Shown here: positions 1 through 13,470 of the stretch, one piece after another
How positions within the stretch are numbered: position 1 is the first letter of the stretch
Layout: every line of letters starts with the position of its first letter
DNA from: Brugia malayi
Lineage: Eukaryota; Nematoda; Chromadorea; Rhabditida; Onchocercidae
NCBI RefSeq assembly: GCF_000002995.4
Contig: NW_025062478.1
Coordinates: 5,618,001 to 5,682,000 of the forward strand
DNA length: 64,000 nt
Direction of reading: 5' to 3'
Made by a program: the position numbers and the translations under genes
Notes under the pieces: generated by a model
What the model was told of the DNA's origin: nothing
Seen by the model: only the letters and a program-made list of their open reading frames with translations
The model's database searches: none

Positions 1-3000
1 GTGGGACAACTGTCGCATAAATTATACATTCGGTTACTTTTGCCTTGCCATATTAATAAAATCAATTACCATGAAAATATAGAAAATTCAAATTGTTCCC
101 ATTCAGAAAGTATAATTCACACAAGAAATCGATGAATACATAGCTCCAACAAAAGAAGAGTTCAAAATTCACTGAAAGATAAAGAAGGATTTTAGGATGT
201 ATTAATCTTTTCGAAAAAAAAATGTACCCAAAAGTTATAGTAACAATCAATCGATGATTTGACAAATCAGTCCAAAAACTCTTCACTAAGAAATATTATT
301 CACCGTACAAAAACTCTTTTCTGAAATAAATCTTTGAAACTTAAATAGAAACAGATAATTGCCACAATACGATATATGTATAGATATATGTACATAATAC
401 AACGCACATATACTATTTGATATCAAATTGGAAAACGTGTTTTTCTTCGCCTCCAATAAAATAATTAGAATTTATTTTTAAAACAAGTTTTCAGAGCTTT
501 CGATAGACCAAAATTCATTTCTCATATAATTCTTCCAATTTCCAAACGTAATCTTATGCCACACGCACATATATACTTGACTGACTTCACAACGTGAGAG
601 ATTATCTTTTCATCCGCTGGCTCTACTGTACAAAAATGAATCCTTTATTGCCTAAATTTCCTGAGAGTATTTTTTCTTTTTTTCAGAACTTATAGATTTT
701 TTTAACATTTAAAATGATCTAAAGGAATTTCTAGCAAAGAAGCCACAAAAGTTTCCAAAAATTTATGAATTGGATGAATATGCTTGTTACTTCACTTTTT
801 TCAAGCCTAAACTCAGCTAATCCAAGAATGACTCTGTCTTCAAGGCTCAAATTATTGGCATCAATACATCAATGAGAAAATGACCAGAAATTTGCAATAA
901 ATATTTAGGAACTAAAGACGAAAGCCCATCGTGGAAATCTGCTGGGCTGATCCCAAGATCTTTAAGTAAAATCAATCAAAAGCAAGAACTTTTTAGCTAA
1001 TAAATATTATTAGTAAAATTCTGATGAATCATCTAAACCTTTCTCTTTATACAAATAATCCTTCCTTTACACAACTTCACCTGCTACAGGTATTACAGCC
1101 ACAAGCCGTTTATTTTGCAAAATATAAAAAGAATTGATTACAATTTACGACTCGCTGTTGTAATATTTGCCAAGTACAGAATGCAATTGTTATTGTTCAA
1201 TATTGAGAAGAATACTTCATTCCAGGGAAGCACTTGCATTAAAAGCAATAAACCTATTAATGATCAAAGCTTTGACCAAAGGACATTATCCATAAAAAAA
1301 GAATTCGATGAGTCATTGAACAGAAAGCCGCCATGATCACATTGTATTTTCCTGAAGGAACTGCTGAATGAATGAATGGTTTCTTTTGAAAATGAAATCA
1401 TTCCATTCTCACAGAGATGGAAGAAGTCGTTGTTATTTCTCACAATTCAATACCATGTAATAAGAGGATCGTTAAATTGAGAATGATTTTTGGTGCATTT
1501 AACAGATAATACAACCTTGTGATCATTTAATTTATGCAAGGATTTAAAAACAGTTTTATTTTTGTTTTGTCCTATTATTTGAAATTTAGATGACCAAACT
1601 GTACTTGCAAAAAAGATCAAAGTTTAACCTCATCATGGTGTAATCAGTCTTATATTATTAAGAATCTATAATGCCTAACAATTAACGTAATATCGTGACA
1701 ATTAAGTGACAGAACTATTTCATCAATCAAAAGTAAAATAAACTCCATCATATTTTAAATTTAGTATTCATTCGAGCAAATACAATAGCTAATGTATTAA
1801 ACTAAATCATATTTAGTTTAATATATTTTTGAAACAACTCAATACTTCTTCAAGCTTACCTATCAAGTTTATCTTAAAACTCCACCTGAATATCACTAAT
1901 TAATTCTTGATTCGGAATTTAATTAGGAGGTTTGAGATTTATGTTAGACATTCTTTCATACTTTTTTACTTTAATATTAATAATTTCGCATTTATTCAAG
2001 TACAGTTCAAATAAGAATCTTAAACATCAAAACTCATATATTAATAAAATGTTCTTTCGAAAAAGTTCGAAAATAATTGAAAATAAGTGAAAAACTGCAT
2101 TAAAGCATAATTCCAATTTCTGCAGTGAGGTATCTAATGAAATACCCATAAATAATTCGAAATAACTGAATAAAATTGAGGATATCAGATGCGAAGAAAT
2201 CTTGAACTCGTTCAATAGTAAAGAAATGTGATCATAAAAGATGCGTTAAATTAAAGAAATGATGGAAGAGCAAAGCAATAAGCTGTGGGTGGTATTGTTG
2301 TCATCTCGTTGGAGATAACATCGATAACAAAGCTCCTGAAGGTCGGGGAGCAGATTGGAGACAGGAGGAATGTTACTAAGGAAGAAAAAGAGCGATGAAA
2401 GACTGCTGAAAGCAAAGGCAATATAAGTATATTGTCGAAAAAATGACGAAAAGTCATTGAGGAGGAAGCATTGGTCTTATCAATCAGTTTCTTTAGAAAG
2501 AGATTGAAATGGAAAGGGAATGAGAATGAGAACGGAACTGGGAATGAGAATGGGAATGGGAATGCAAATATGACTTGTCTTTAACTTAACAGCCCAGTAA
2601 ACAATTAGTACAAATAAAGTACGAAAGCCTTAAAAGAACAGCCCAATATTACAAACGATAACTAGGTTCATATAAAAAGGTCACGACAACAATCTCTGCA
2701 GGAACTAGCCGGCAACGCGGCGGAGAGCTGATATGAGAGAATTTCACTAAGCGCTCCTTGAATGCTACAATCTTTCTGCATATGCTTATTATACCCACCC
2801 AGGCCATCATGATTTATGCTCCTTCCATTCTTACTTCAGCTCCAATCTTGGGTTCAACTTCAACCTTAGTCTCGACCTCGATCTCGACATTCTAACTACC
2901 ACTCATATCGCCACTACTCCTCCGTTCAAAGATGATATGTCATCGTCGTTGCAAAATCGTTGCCATCGACTCGTTACTATCAAAATACATCAAGCATAAA

Positions 3001-6000
3001 GTTGTGTGTAACAGTAAAATTGAAAAAAAAGGAAAGAATATGATTGATATTCAAGAAATGATTGTGAAATGATAGATTAAAGTCCATAAAATATCTTTTT
3101 TCAAAGAGATCATGTATGATAAGAGCAATAGAAAGACAAAGAAGAAGAAATAAGTGATAAATGTAGGCGGAGAATTGCAACTATCATTACACTACTAATA
3201 CACCTATTCATCATTTTTTTTCTAAAAAATTCGGGAATTACATTGACGCATGTCGTAAACGTTAAAGTCTGCATGTGAACTGCTAAGGTAATTTCTTCTA
3301 TCAATTCCTTTCATGCAGAAGAATGAGGAATGTCATAAGACCAATGTTGCAAAAGGTTGACAGGTTTTTCAAAAATGGTCGGAAGTAACAGGAATAAAGC
3401 TAATTTTACCGTTTCGGAACAAGGAACTGTTGACCCTTTATCTAAAGGTCACATTTATCTTATAGAAACTCATTTCATATGAAACACACTAACACTTTAT
3501 TGATTTCTGAAAGAGACAAAAATGAAAAAAAGTTCGTCTGGTCTTATTGTTTCAAAGGTGAAAAATCAATGTTGCTCGAATACAACACAGCCTTCACACA
3601 TCCTTCCTTGTAAAATTTCTTGTCATCAAAAGAGAAAACGAAAAATTTTCGCTCTTCAACAAATAAGGTTTGCACTGTAAGTGCTTTCCAGCAAGCATTT
3701 TTGCATGATTTATTACACTAAACAGGTTTTTCAGAAATAATGCGAAATAAAAGAAATCAGGCTAATTTCATCGTTACCGGAATAAGGATCTGTTTCATAG
3801 ATTTATCATTTCTTACGGAATTCTGCTGGATTCAGAAAATAAAAATATACGAAGGAAACTTCTTAGGATTAAGATTCAAAGGAGCAAGCATTATTTGAAG
3901 ACTTATCTATTACTTACTAACTAACTAGTAATTTTATTCTGTAACACATTGACAGCAATTTCTCTCATTGCTATTACCATCAAGGGATGTTCACCTCAGA
4001 AGTACTGGAGAATTTGTTTAAATGAAGAATACCCCATGCAAATATCTGTTTTAGCATCTTTAAGAGGTGTTGTTGCTTGTTGCTGTCACATCCACCCCAA
4101 AAAAATGGAAATTAAAAACACTAAAAATCGATTTCAGTGCGAAAATAAACGAAAAATGGAATACATACTCCTGCGACACAATATCTGCACAACTTTACAT
4201 CATATCAAATTTCGATGTTAGTCTGCTTTTATGATTCAAATAAGGTAGGAAAAATACCCACAAGTTTTCCTTTTTAAATTTTGTGAGGAATGCAAAAATC
4301 AATCATTTAGTTTAATTTTAATTTAATCTAGCGAAGCTAAAATAATTAGCATAGCAATACGCATCTAATTTAGCTGGAATAATTACTCTAGAAAGGAATA
4401 ATCAATATTTTCATCCATCAGCATCATTAATTGTCAGATGGCTATGCTAATTTATTTTCTGTTTTGATTAAAAGAACTTCAAAATCATTATTATTAATGT
4501 TGTTAACGAGAATTACTACGAATAACGTAGAATAAAGGAACGTAACCAACACAGAAATTTGTTGTCCTTGAAAACAGAAAAAGAATTTCATAAGTCTGTT
4601 TCGTCGAAAAGATTTATTTGATAATTTTATCAATTTTATTTCTTTACTTGGACAGGATAAAAGATTCCGCAACAAAAACAAACATTCGATGATTTGAAAA
4701 AGTGAAAAACTTCAATCACAAGAAATAAGAAATTTGAGAGTTTCGTAATTTACCATCCTGTTCAAAATGCAGACCAAATCAAAAATAAATAATTTAAACC
4801 AAAGCAAATTTGAAATTATTAATAATTCAGACAACATCTCTTTCCCGCTCTCTCACTGGAAAATTTTTAAAGATTTTAACGTGAACAGTGACTGTGTGAT
4901 ATGAGTAAGTGATATGCAGAAATGGAAAGGTTGCCAATAAACGGTGAGATGAGAAGGTAAACAAGGCCACTTATGCAAGTGAGTGAATAGTTGATAAAGA
5001 GAAATGATTGTTTACTGTTTACTGTTGGTTAGAGTATGCGAAAGTGGGTTAGTTGTGGTGGGGAGAGATGAGATGTATTGAGGAGAGTTAAGAGTGGACT
5101 AGTATAAATAGCAAATAAAATGGTTGGAGCAGTGGATTATGATGAGAAATAGATTTGGACAAGAGGAAATAGCAAGAGAGGTGAGTGAATAAGTGGCTAA
5201 CTCTTTCAGAAGTCTCTTCTCTTTCTTTGACTTCCGGCATCGGTTCAGAAACTGATAATACTTCGATAACTTTGTTAAATTGAAAAAAAAAAAAAAAGAA
5301 AAAAACTTCGATAAATTGAAATATAAAGTTTAGGCCAGAAATTTAAATCTGCAAATGAATTTGTTCGAATAATTCTTTCTTCATTCTCCACAAGATGAAT
5401 TGTTACACTTCAATCGATGAAAAAATTTCCCCGAACAAAATCTATTAAAAAAGTTTGTAAGAACTATAATTGAGTGCTTGTGATGGATGAAACAATAAAT
5501 TATTTTGGCAGTGGATTATAGCGCGAAATAAATGTTCCAAACTATTAACAAATCAATGCTATTCTAAAGAAACTAGTTCTAACGAATTTAAATAGATCCG
5601 ATCATAGCAATAATGAATACATCTACCAGTTTTCATGATAGCTTAGCTTCTTTTTCACTCGGATAACTATTGTTAGCTTATCAAATCACGTAATTTAGTT
5701 TTTTTCGGACAGAAAAAAAAATTTTTTTATGCAATGAATTGTAGGTAATTCTCCAAAAGAAGTTTTCATCTGCTTTTTTAGGTTAATAAAATTTATGCAG
5801 AGGCGGAATAAATACATCATTTGTGGTGTATAGAGGAACATGACAAATTCTGCGCAGCCATCAATAATAAATCACTTTCATCAGCTCAATAATTTTTTTT
5901 ATTCAGTAAACAGAGAAAAGAAATTTGAATATGTTACTAATTATGTTTACAATGTTTCTGTAAAAAGAGCTTCAAGCGTCTTAAACTTATCCTTGGCAAT

Positions 6001-7856
6001 AAAGTAACAAGGAAAATCATTAATATTTTTGAATTTTCTCGGTTACATATATTTTATAAGTACTATGCAATTTAATGAAATGCGTAGCCGAAGATCACTG
6101 TGGTCATTGTGACATTATTTAATTTTAATGGAAAATACCATAAAGAAATACTGCCTTGTTTTGTTAATTGATAACAGTATAGAAAATCTTTAAAATAAAG
6201 TAACCTTAAAAAAATCTTTGGAATCTTTTTTATTGATTCGCTTCAGTGATTCAGTTTCAAAACATTCTATGAGTTTAGAAATTCATATGAAACTATTAAC
6301 AAAATATTTTTTAAATAAACTAACTACTTGTGCTAATTTCTTCTATATCCAATCACTTTTCCTACATTATGGGAAAAATTGTAAACTACCTTCAAATTTT
6401 TAAAAATTTATATTAAAATAATGACCAAAACTAGTTAAAATTGTTTAGGAAACAATTGTAGTCCCAGATAGTTGTTATTATTTTAAGTTATTAAATACTA
6501 GATTACTTGTACTTAGTAGCTTTCTTCTATATAAATACTCAAATATTTACTTCTTCATAAAATATTGATTTTTTATGAATCTCTGTTGGTCATGCAAGAT
6601 TGCTTTGAGTAATGTTAAGAAATTGAAGCTTAATTTCATAAGCTCTTTTATTCAAATAAACCATTCATTATTGAAAATTGGGACAATTAAATTGGACATT
6701 TCAAGTGAGTTAAATAATTCATGATATTACCGTAAAGTACCAGTAAACCATAAAATGATCATAACTGACTGCAGGACAACGGTACATAACCAACCAGTTG
6801 CTTAAATTTGATTAATTTATTGAAAAGAGTAGTAGCTAATAGCAACTAATCATATCAATAGCATCAATATAATCATCTGATAGATGGTAAAATATTGAGA
6901 TTGTAATGAAAGATATAATACTTGCTATTTCAAATTAAATTTAATTCTTGTTTTTTAATGTGCAGATGAAAATTCATGCCATATGAGATGTTAGCAGTTT
7001 GAAGAGATTTTTCAGAAGGAATGAATCATATTCCAATTTCAGATCTTTTTGATTCACTAATCAATTTCTCTCCTTATTTTTGAAAAAAAAGTTTCCTTTG
7101 TTTTTACAGGGAATCTACTTCATTATTATAATTTAAAATACCTCTCGAAAATATGCTAATGAATATTAACTTAACTTTCACTCAAGAAAAATTTTTCGAG
7201 AGAAATTTGGCATTCAGATCATATTCAATAACACAAATTAGATTTGCTTTTGATTACCTGTCATACTTGAAACTGCTTCATCATATGACAAGTGGAATGA
7301 AGATGGAGAAAGGGAGAGAGTGAGAGAGAAAGGAAGAGAAAGCAAGAAAAAGTGGAAGATGGAATGTTCTATTTTTGCAAAGAAACTTAGAAACTTTGCT
7401 CTATCATAGATATTTGGTTTATCACGACAATGAAATTACCATTTTGCACTTAGAAGCATATTGAAAATGAAGATAAGCATACCTGAATAGAATTAACACT
7501 GAAAATTCTGAAAGATAATACATAATTTCACTTCACGAAGTTTTATTTCTGACATAAATTTGACTTTACTATAAGTAGGATAATGAGTAAAAGCTTTAAT
7601 TAATTAATTGAAGAAAAAAATTTGCAAATGACATGTTTTTTTTTTTTTTTTTTCAAACTGATTTACTATGAATCAATTTAGGTGATAAATGGACTGAGAA
7701 GAACAAATTCAGTGAAATCAATTATCATAAACTGACTGACGAAAGAATCTCAATTCACAAATTTATCACTTATTCACCTATCTTCTTTTTATTGATAATT
7801 ATGCAACTGTTGAAAATTCCTGCACTACTTTTTTATGGCTTCATTATTTCAAAGTT
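1..7856. other. intergenic, no gene recognised
   Basis: This stretch lies downstream of the convertase gene. Open frames are short, on both strands, and none shows a recognisable domain or a chain of phase-compatible exons. An imperfect hexamer repeat built on GGGAAT lies near 2508-2562, and a patch richer in G+C near 2690-2960 shows no coding signature. Short homopolymers and purine-rich patches occur near 5030-5180 and 7300-7360. Exons of a gene beyond the left edge cannot be excluded. Confidence 0.5.
2508..2562. repeat. imperfect GGGAAT hexamer repeat
   Basis: About nine degenerate copies of GGGAAT or GAGAAT are seen in tandem. It is a simple repeat in non-coding sequence. Confidence 0.6.
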
Positions 7857-7862
7857 TTTATT
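7857..7862 (-). terminator. poly(A) signal AATAAA of the egl-3 gene
   Basis: The plus strand reads tttatt, so the minus strand carries AATAAA about 65 nt past the convertase stop codon. Position and sequence fit a cleavage/polyadenylation signal. Confidence 0.6.
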
Positions 7863-7927
7863 GAAAAGATTCCTTGAATTTTCATGAATTTTTTTACGAA
7901 TGCAAAGTCAGTTTGATCGTTTTAACA

Positions 7928-10900
7928 TCAACGACGAAATGAAGCACGTTTATGTGCCTTCTGTACCACTTTCAGTTTACTGTTTACATGTCCTTGAAGA
8001 GGTTCAATACCAGTATATGGCGGATCTTTGGTACCATGAAGCATAAGGGTAAATTTCTTCACCATACCGTGATTTTTGTAGCTGCCCTATAAAATAAATC
8101 ACTAGAAAATCCGTTGAAATATGGAAAATATATGTCATAAATATTCAATGTTAACTACACTTTCAAGCTATTATTTTTTACAAATAATTCAGATCCAACA
8201 CTAATTCTAAAGAAAGAAATAATTTTAAAGATTTGAAACAGAACGTTCAACTTGTAGTATTTTAATGTAATATATAAGGAAAATTTATAATATTAATAGA
8301 AAAAAAAATATATATATGATGTTTGATAATTCACTTGGAATCGGACAATCAAGCGCCATTTGCCGCGTGGATTTTCACCCCAAGTATGTGTGGTCATAAA
8401 GGGCCAATTCGTGAATCCATTTTTGTTATCATTATCTTTTGGACGCCGAGACAAAATCATTGTTCTGTAGAATTGTTTTGAAAAAACATTTGAATATTTC
8501 AAAAATAAGCAAAATTACACTTGTGTACTTCTCGACTTATCTGATCCTATAGAGAAATTCCATTTATTCTTAATATTTTTGAATTTTATCCACTTTAGCA
8601 TTCGAAACTTCTCATTAAAAAAGAAAAAGAATTATTTCGGATGACATAGATGACATAAATATTAGAACTTTTTCACGGTATAAAAATCCAACGTTAATAA
8701 AAACATGAGGTTGTTAATTTTTCTATTTCGATAATTTAACTTTTCAAATGTTTCGAAAAAAAACACACTGTGTACCAGATGGAGATACTAGATAAAGAGT
8801 AGTGTCACCACGTCGGCTGCTATTTAAAGAGACAACGGCTTGTACGTGTTCCAAATAATTAACTTCTGTCGGAGTTCCCAAGCATGCATCAGTAATCAAT
8901 TCCAGTACAAGATTTCCGGTCGAGGGAATTTCGCTAAAACATTATAAAGAAGTTATTTATAATTTTTAATTTTATAATTTCTAACTTTTAAAGCATATAA
9001 AGCACATCAGCAATTTTTCATCTGAATTCTAATTAAATAACATAGTAAACAAACGGCGGGTCCTTGAAAGATTCATCGGATAAAGCGGGATATCCCATTC
9101 AATAATTAACTCTCAAATTATAAGAGTAAATGAATACTTACCGCGATGTAGCAATAGTCCCCGCTTCGCAGTGGAATCTTGAAGGCACAGTCTTCCAAAC
9201 CATCGCCAACATAACCATTTCAGCTGCATCCAATACACCAAAACCGAACAAATGATTAAATTCCAAGCCAACGCCATTCATTTTCCATTCAAAATGAGTG
9301 CAGTTATTGATACCATTTATATTGTTCCCGTCGTCCTCCTGAAATAAGCAATTGATCTCTTGAAAGAGTGTACATCGGTTACTATTGTATTAGTGATCGT
9401 TGTGACTAATGTATTTCAGTCAAAAATATTCCACTTGATGTATACCATCATGATTATAACAATTTCACTTTGTAATTGATTTAATTTAGCGGCTAATCGA
9501 AGAGAAATAAAAAACTTCACAATTTTACTTCAATGCCAAGATCTGGCAAGTCTCTGCATCGCCCATCAAATAATGAATTTCGTGTTGATGTCAGTACTGT
9601 TAGATGTTGTAAATCACGCCTAAATACTTTTGGAAATTTTCATGAGTTTTTAAGATTAAATCTTTTAAGAAGTTCATAAAGTTAATGAAAAATTTTGTAA
9701 ATTTTATTTTTCAAACGTGTAAACAAAAATGCAATTTTATTAAAAATCAAAACAAATATCATAATGAAAATTGCTTTTGCACCAAGTAAGTAATGGATTT
9801 GCTTCTAGTGCCAGCGCAAAAACACCAGCTGCTTCCGGTGCTGCTGCCGATGTTCCACTATGCGATCGCGTGCAACGGCTATACAAATCCGTTGTTGCTA
9901 CCCCAGTTTCTGGATTTCGTCCTCCGTTCGAAAATGTTGAAGCCAATGTAGAAGAGCAACTTCTGCAAGTTATCTTACAAGAATATTTACATTACTTGTT
10001 ATATAACTAAATGGTAAATAATGTCTTAACAAATAATCTCTTACAATATTTGTATTATTTGTTACTTGCTATATAACTAATTACCCCAGACAGAATTTTG
10101 CCCACATTTTCTGGATTTCGTCCTCTGTTCGAAAATATTGAAGCCAATGTAGAAAAATTTCTAAATATTTCATAGCTATTATTTGTGTGTGGATTATATA
10201 GAAAGAAGCCTTTCTGACCTTTCGTCAAAAGTTTCTAATGGCAACTTAATCCCTTAACATTTTTGATCAATCGATACTATTTTTGAGCATTGCCCATCTT
10301 AATGTTAGGAAATCATAGTTTCTGTTATCATATAATGAGTACTCGTCATAGTGCGCATTTTCACCACTGTTAATTGCGGAATTAATAGATATTGTCCACA
10401 TGGAAGCAGCATAACCATCACAGTTGCAGTCGTCTTCCTCACCGCCATCCCCACTTGCCCATACAAAAATTGATCCCAAACCATTACGTCCCTGAAGAAA
10501 GGATCAAGTTACTCTTCCATTTTAAATTTCGGAATTTTAAAATTCCACAGCTGAAAATTAGGATCCCTTAGAACAATTAGCTAAAGAGCTGCAGAAGCGT
10601 AACTAGCCTCATTAACACCTTTGACGATAGCACGCATTGTTGCATTACGTGGTCCATCTACCGTTTTCCCATCATCAGTAGGTCCCCAGCTTGCCGAATA
10701 AATATGAATCAAATTTGGCTCATGGCTCATTGAATTGGCCTGAATTGAATATCATGCAAGAAATATTAATTTCTCAAACAAAATCCAGTCAATATTTACA
10801 AAGAAAGTTCCAAAGTTTCAGCTACTAAAGTGTACTCCACTCTTTCATTCTCTCTATTCATTAATCATGCTTAAAATACTAATTCCATCATGGAACCTCA

Positions 10901-13463
10901 ATACACGCATGCTTTCTATTTATTTCAGTACACTGCAGAAAGTTTTTCATTTAAGTTAAAAAGTGAGCATTCTTTCTAAAATTTACCAAAAATTTTAAAA
11001 CTTATGCGACCTCGATGAGATCTGTCATGTAAGGTTGATCCAGCATCCGAATACCAGCTACTTTACTATCATAAGCAACACCGACGCCGCAAATACCATT
11101 ATCACGTGCTGCGGCTATTTCACCGGCACAGCTGTAATTAGAATTGTCAAAATTCAATTCGCAATAAAGAAATACATTTTCAGCTATCATTGCCATATTA
11201 TAAGGTTTTTTCTTAAGCTAATAATGAATACTTGGTAGGTATTATATGCCTAACAGGTATGATATTATAAAGGACTCGTTCAGCGTTCAAACATATGGTT
11301 TTTAACCTAATCCAAAGACGTTATTAAATTAACAATGTCCTTGCAATTAAATGATAATTTTGAAAAAGATGATAAATAACATCAAATATTGAAAAGAAGG
11401 AAGTGTAGAAAAATAGGAATGAATTAACAAACCGTGTTCCGTGTGAGTTGAACCAGTCATCGGTGTACCTTGGATAGGGGAATGGGTCATTAGAACTAAA
11501 ATCGTAGCTAGCCCTTGCATTCTGTAAAAAAAGATAAGATAATGATAATTCCGAACAAAGAAGAAAAAAATACAAATTAGGTGAACACAAATATGCATTG
11601 CAATTCCTACGTAGGAATTAAAGATTAATTATGAAAGCTTTAATTAAGCGCCATGTAAATATTCTGAAAAGACAAAAAGGTGATCTCATTTTATTAGTGG
11701 AGAATTGCCAAAGTAATAAGAATGAACTTTTTCCAGGAAAACTTCTTTATTCAGTTATCTCAATTTCTTCCTTAAAGTAAATCAGTAAATGAATCGATAT
11801 GAAGATACGAATCACTTGAAAGAGACGTAGTGCATCACGAAAATTTGAATTGTATTAAATTCAAGTCTTGACTTGGGCATGTGAAAATCCGAATGAACAA
11901 GAAACTCACAAAATTATTCGCCAGATCCGGATGCATATAATCAACACCATCATCCATGATAGCCGTTGTTATATTTTTACCAGTGATACCAAGTACCCAA
12001 GCTTTTTCGACATTTAAATCTAGTCGTGGTTTACCGTTCGCTTGTCCAACATTATTCTTTTTTAAAAAAAAAGGATTTTAAAGAAACGGCTTTGATCTAA
12101 GTGTGGCTATTTGATGAATAAAATAATTTAGAATATGATGCAGGCTGAATTGCTAATAATTTCTCTGAAGTTAAAAACTGAAAACTAGGTAAAGGTGTAT
12201 AAATGTATGTACGCTTACCAAGTACCACTGATATGGGTAGAGCGGGTCAGTTGGTGATTGCGCCGCAGTAAAATCGAGCTGCTCCTGCAACCGTTCCTCC
12301 AGAGCTCTAAAAAATTTCTCATTTCAGCTCATCAGAACTGTGATAGTGATCAAAGCATCATCTATCATAAAGAAATTGAAAAAGTTCCATCGTGTCCAAA
12401 TAGACCTATAAAAAGACAGCCTTGCGAGCAGAAGGATTTTTACTATATAAGATTTGTCAAAAGAGTTCAATTTTCAGAGTAATAGATAATCTCCAATTGA
12501 ACACGCATTACATTTTTTAACTGTCATAGCTTAAGTTAATATAGACATATTATTAAAAATATTCACCTATATCCTCTCTTCACACGTTTGAAACCCGTTA
12601 ACTGTTCCACGTGCACCACCTAAAAGTAAGCAGTTTCTTGCACAATGAGCAAAACCTTTGATAGTGCTTGCTTGCATTAAATGTTTCCCAATAGACGTAT
12701 TGTTTTATTTGAAGTTGACAATATTTTTCTAATTGAAATATTACTTGATCAAAAATCAAAAATAAGAATACATTGGGAATTTTCAGCGCTTTTATGAAAT
12801 GAAATTCTTTAAATGACTCACATCACGATCGTCACTTAATTTTTTATAATGAGTGTAGGAACGCTTTGTTCGTGCATGTGATAGGGCTGGTTGGACGAAA
12901 TGCCAATCAACGGTGGAGCCAAGAACCTTAAAAAAAATGATAGCTATCCATAACTCAGTAGAAAATTTTCGAATTTCCTTGTGAAGTAAGTATAAAACAA
13001 TTAGTGACAAAAATAAGTAAATAAATGGATGATTGAATAAGATAACCAAAACAACCCGAATCACTGAAAGATTTATAAAACCTGGCCTACAGTACTAACT
13101 TAATATCACGTTCTATCTATGCGACATTCCAATGATGACAATAAATGAGGCGTAGCAATCTCAAAAACAAGACTAATTAAGCCATATGTATTTATATTGT
13201 TGTATATGCTTGGTATAGAGAATCATACATACATTACATAAGCTCCGAAATGCTTAGAGTACAAAATCTTGAAATTAACTTACTGATCCATGATTAATGA
13301 AGCCATGTCGTTTAGCTATTAAATGGGCATTCTCAATGCCTGGTTGTCTGATATGGACATAAAAATGATTAGTATATATTTCAACCGCATTGACAGATGT
13401 ACAGATTATAAACAGCAGAATACTGTATGTGCTACACCGTTGCCACTTATGCCATCTTCTCAT
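7928..13463 (-). CDS. egl-3: prohormone convertase 2 (neuroendocrine subtilisin-like proprotein convertase)
   Basis: This is a Kex2/furin-family serine endoprotease that cuts neuropeptide precursors after Lys-Arg or Arg-Arg in dense-core vesicles. Exons on the minus strand: 13284-13463, 12822-12926, 12567-12619, 12219-12306, 11910-12056, 11433-11521, 11011-11131, 10608-10739, 10343-10491, 9783-9962, 9529-9619, 9142-9338, 8769-8933, 8335-8464 and 7928-8086. All phases agree and give about 661 residues (PC2 proteins are about 640-650). Seen: a signal peptide (about 1-26); a prodomain with RTKR at 79-82 and the activation site KRVKR at 106-110; catalytic Asp177 (MDDG), His218 (NSHGTR) and Ser393 (SGTSAAAPE); and Asp320 in ASGDGG. 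Family members other than PC2 have Asn at that oxyanion position, so Asp320 separates this gene from furin, kpc-1 and bli-4 types. The P domain follows, with no transmembrane segment. The ATG is 2 nt after a TTTTCAG acceptor. One junction (10608) needs a GC donor. Confidence 0.95.
9898..10160. repeat. partial tandem duplication of the egl-3 active-site exon edge
   Basis: The plus-strand block around 9906-9953 recurs around 10109-10156 with only a few substitutions. Flanking AT-rich sequence (ending in a shared ATATAACTA motif) is also similar, so the repeat unit is about 200 bp. The first copy is the 5' part of convertase exon 10. The second lies in the upstream intron as a non-functional pseudo-exon: it keeps the TLASxFSNxGRNPE reading, then diverges and lacks the following half with the catalytic Ser. 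Confidence 0.8.
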
Positions 13464-13470
13464 ATCTGAA
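13464..13470 (-). promoter_or_regulatory. probable spliced-leader acceptor of egl-3
   Basis: The minus strand reads TTTTCAG and then AT immediately before the start codon at 13463. A perfect nematode 3' splice consensus 2 nt from the ATG is what SL1 trans-splicing looks like. A conventional 5' non-coding exon further upstream is the alternative. Confidence 0.55.

Noticed and set aside
2690..2960. Slightly GC-richer patch, considered as an exon or transferred DNA
   Set aside because: No frame gives a recognisable protein, and the CTCGACCTCGATCTCGAC part is a simple hexamer-like repeat.
9771..10010. Plus-strand open frame over the convertase
   Set aside because: It is the antisense shadow of exon 10, whose minus-strand reading is strongly conserved in the PC2 family.
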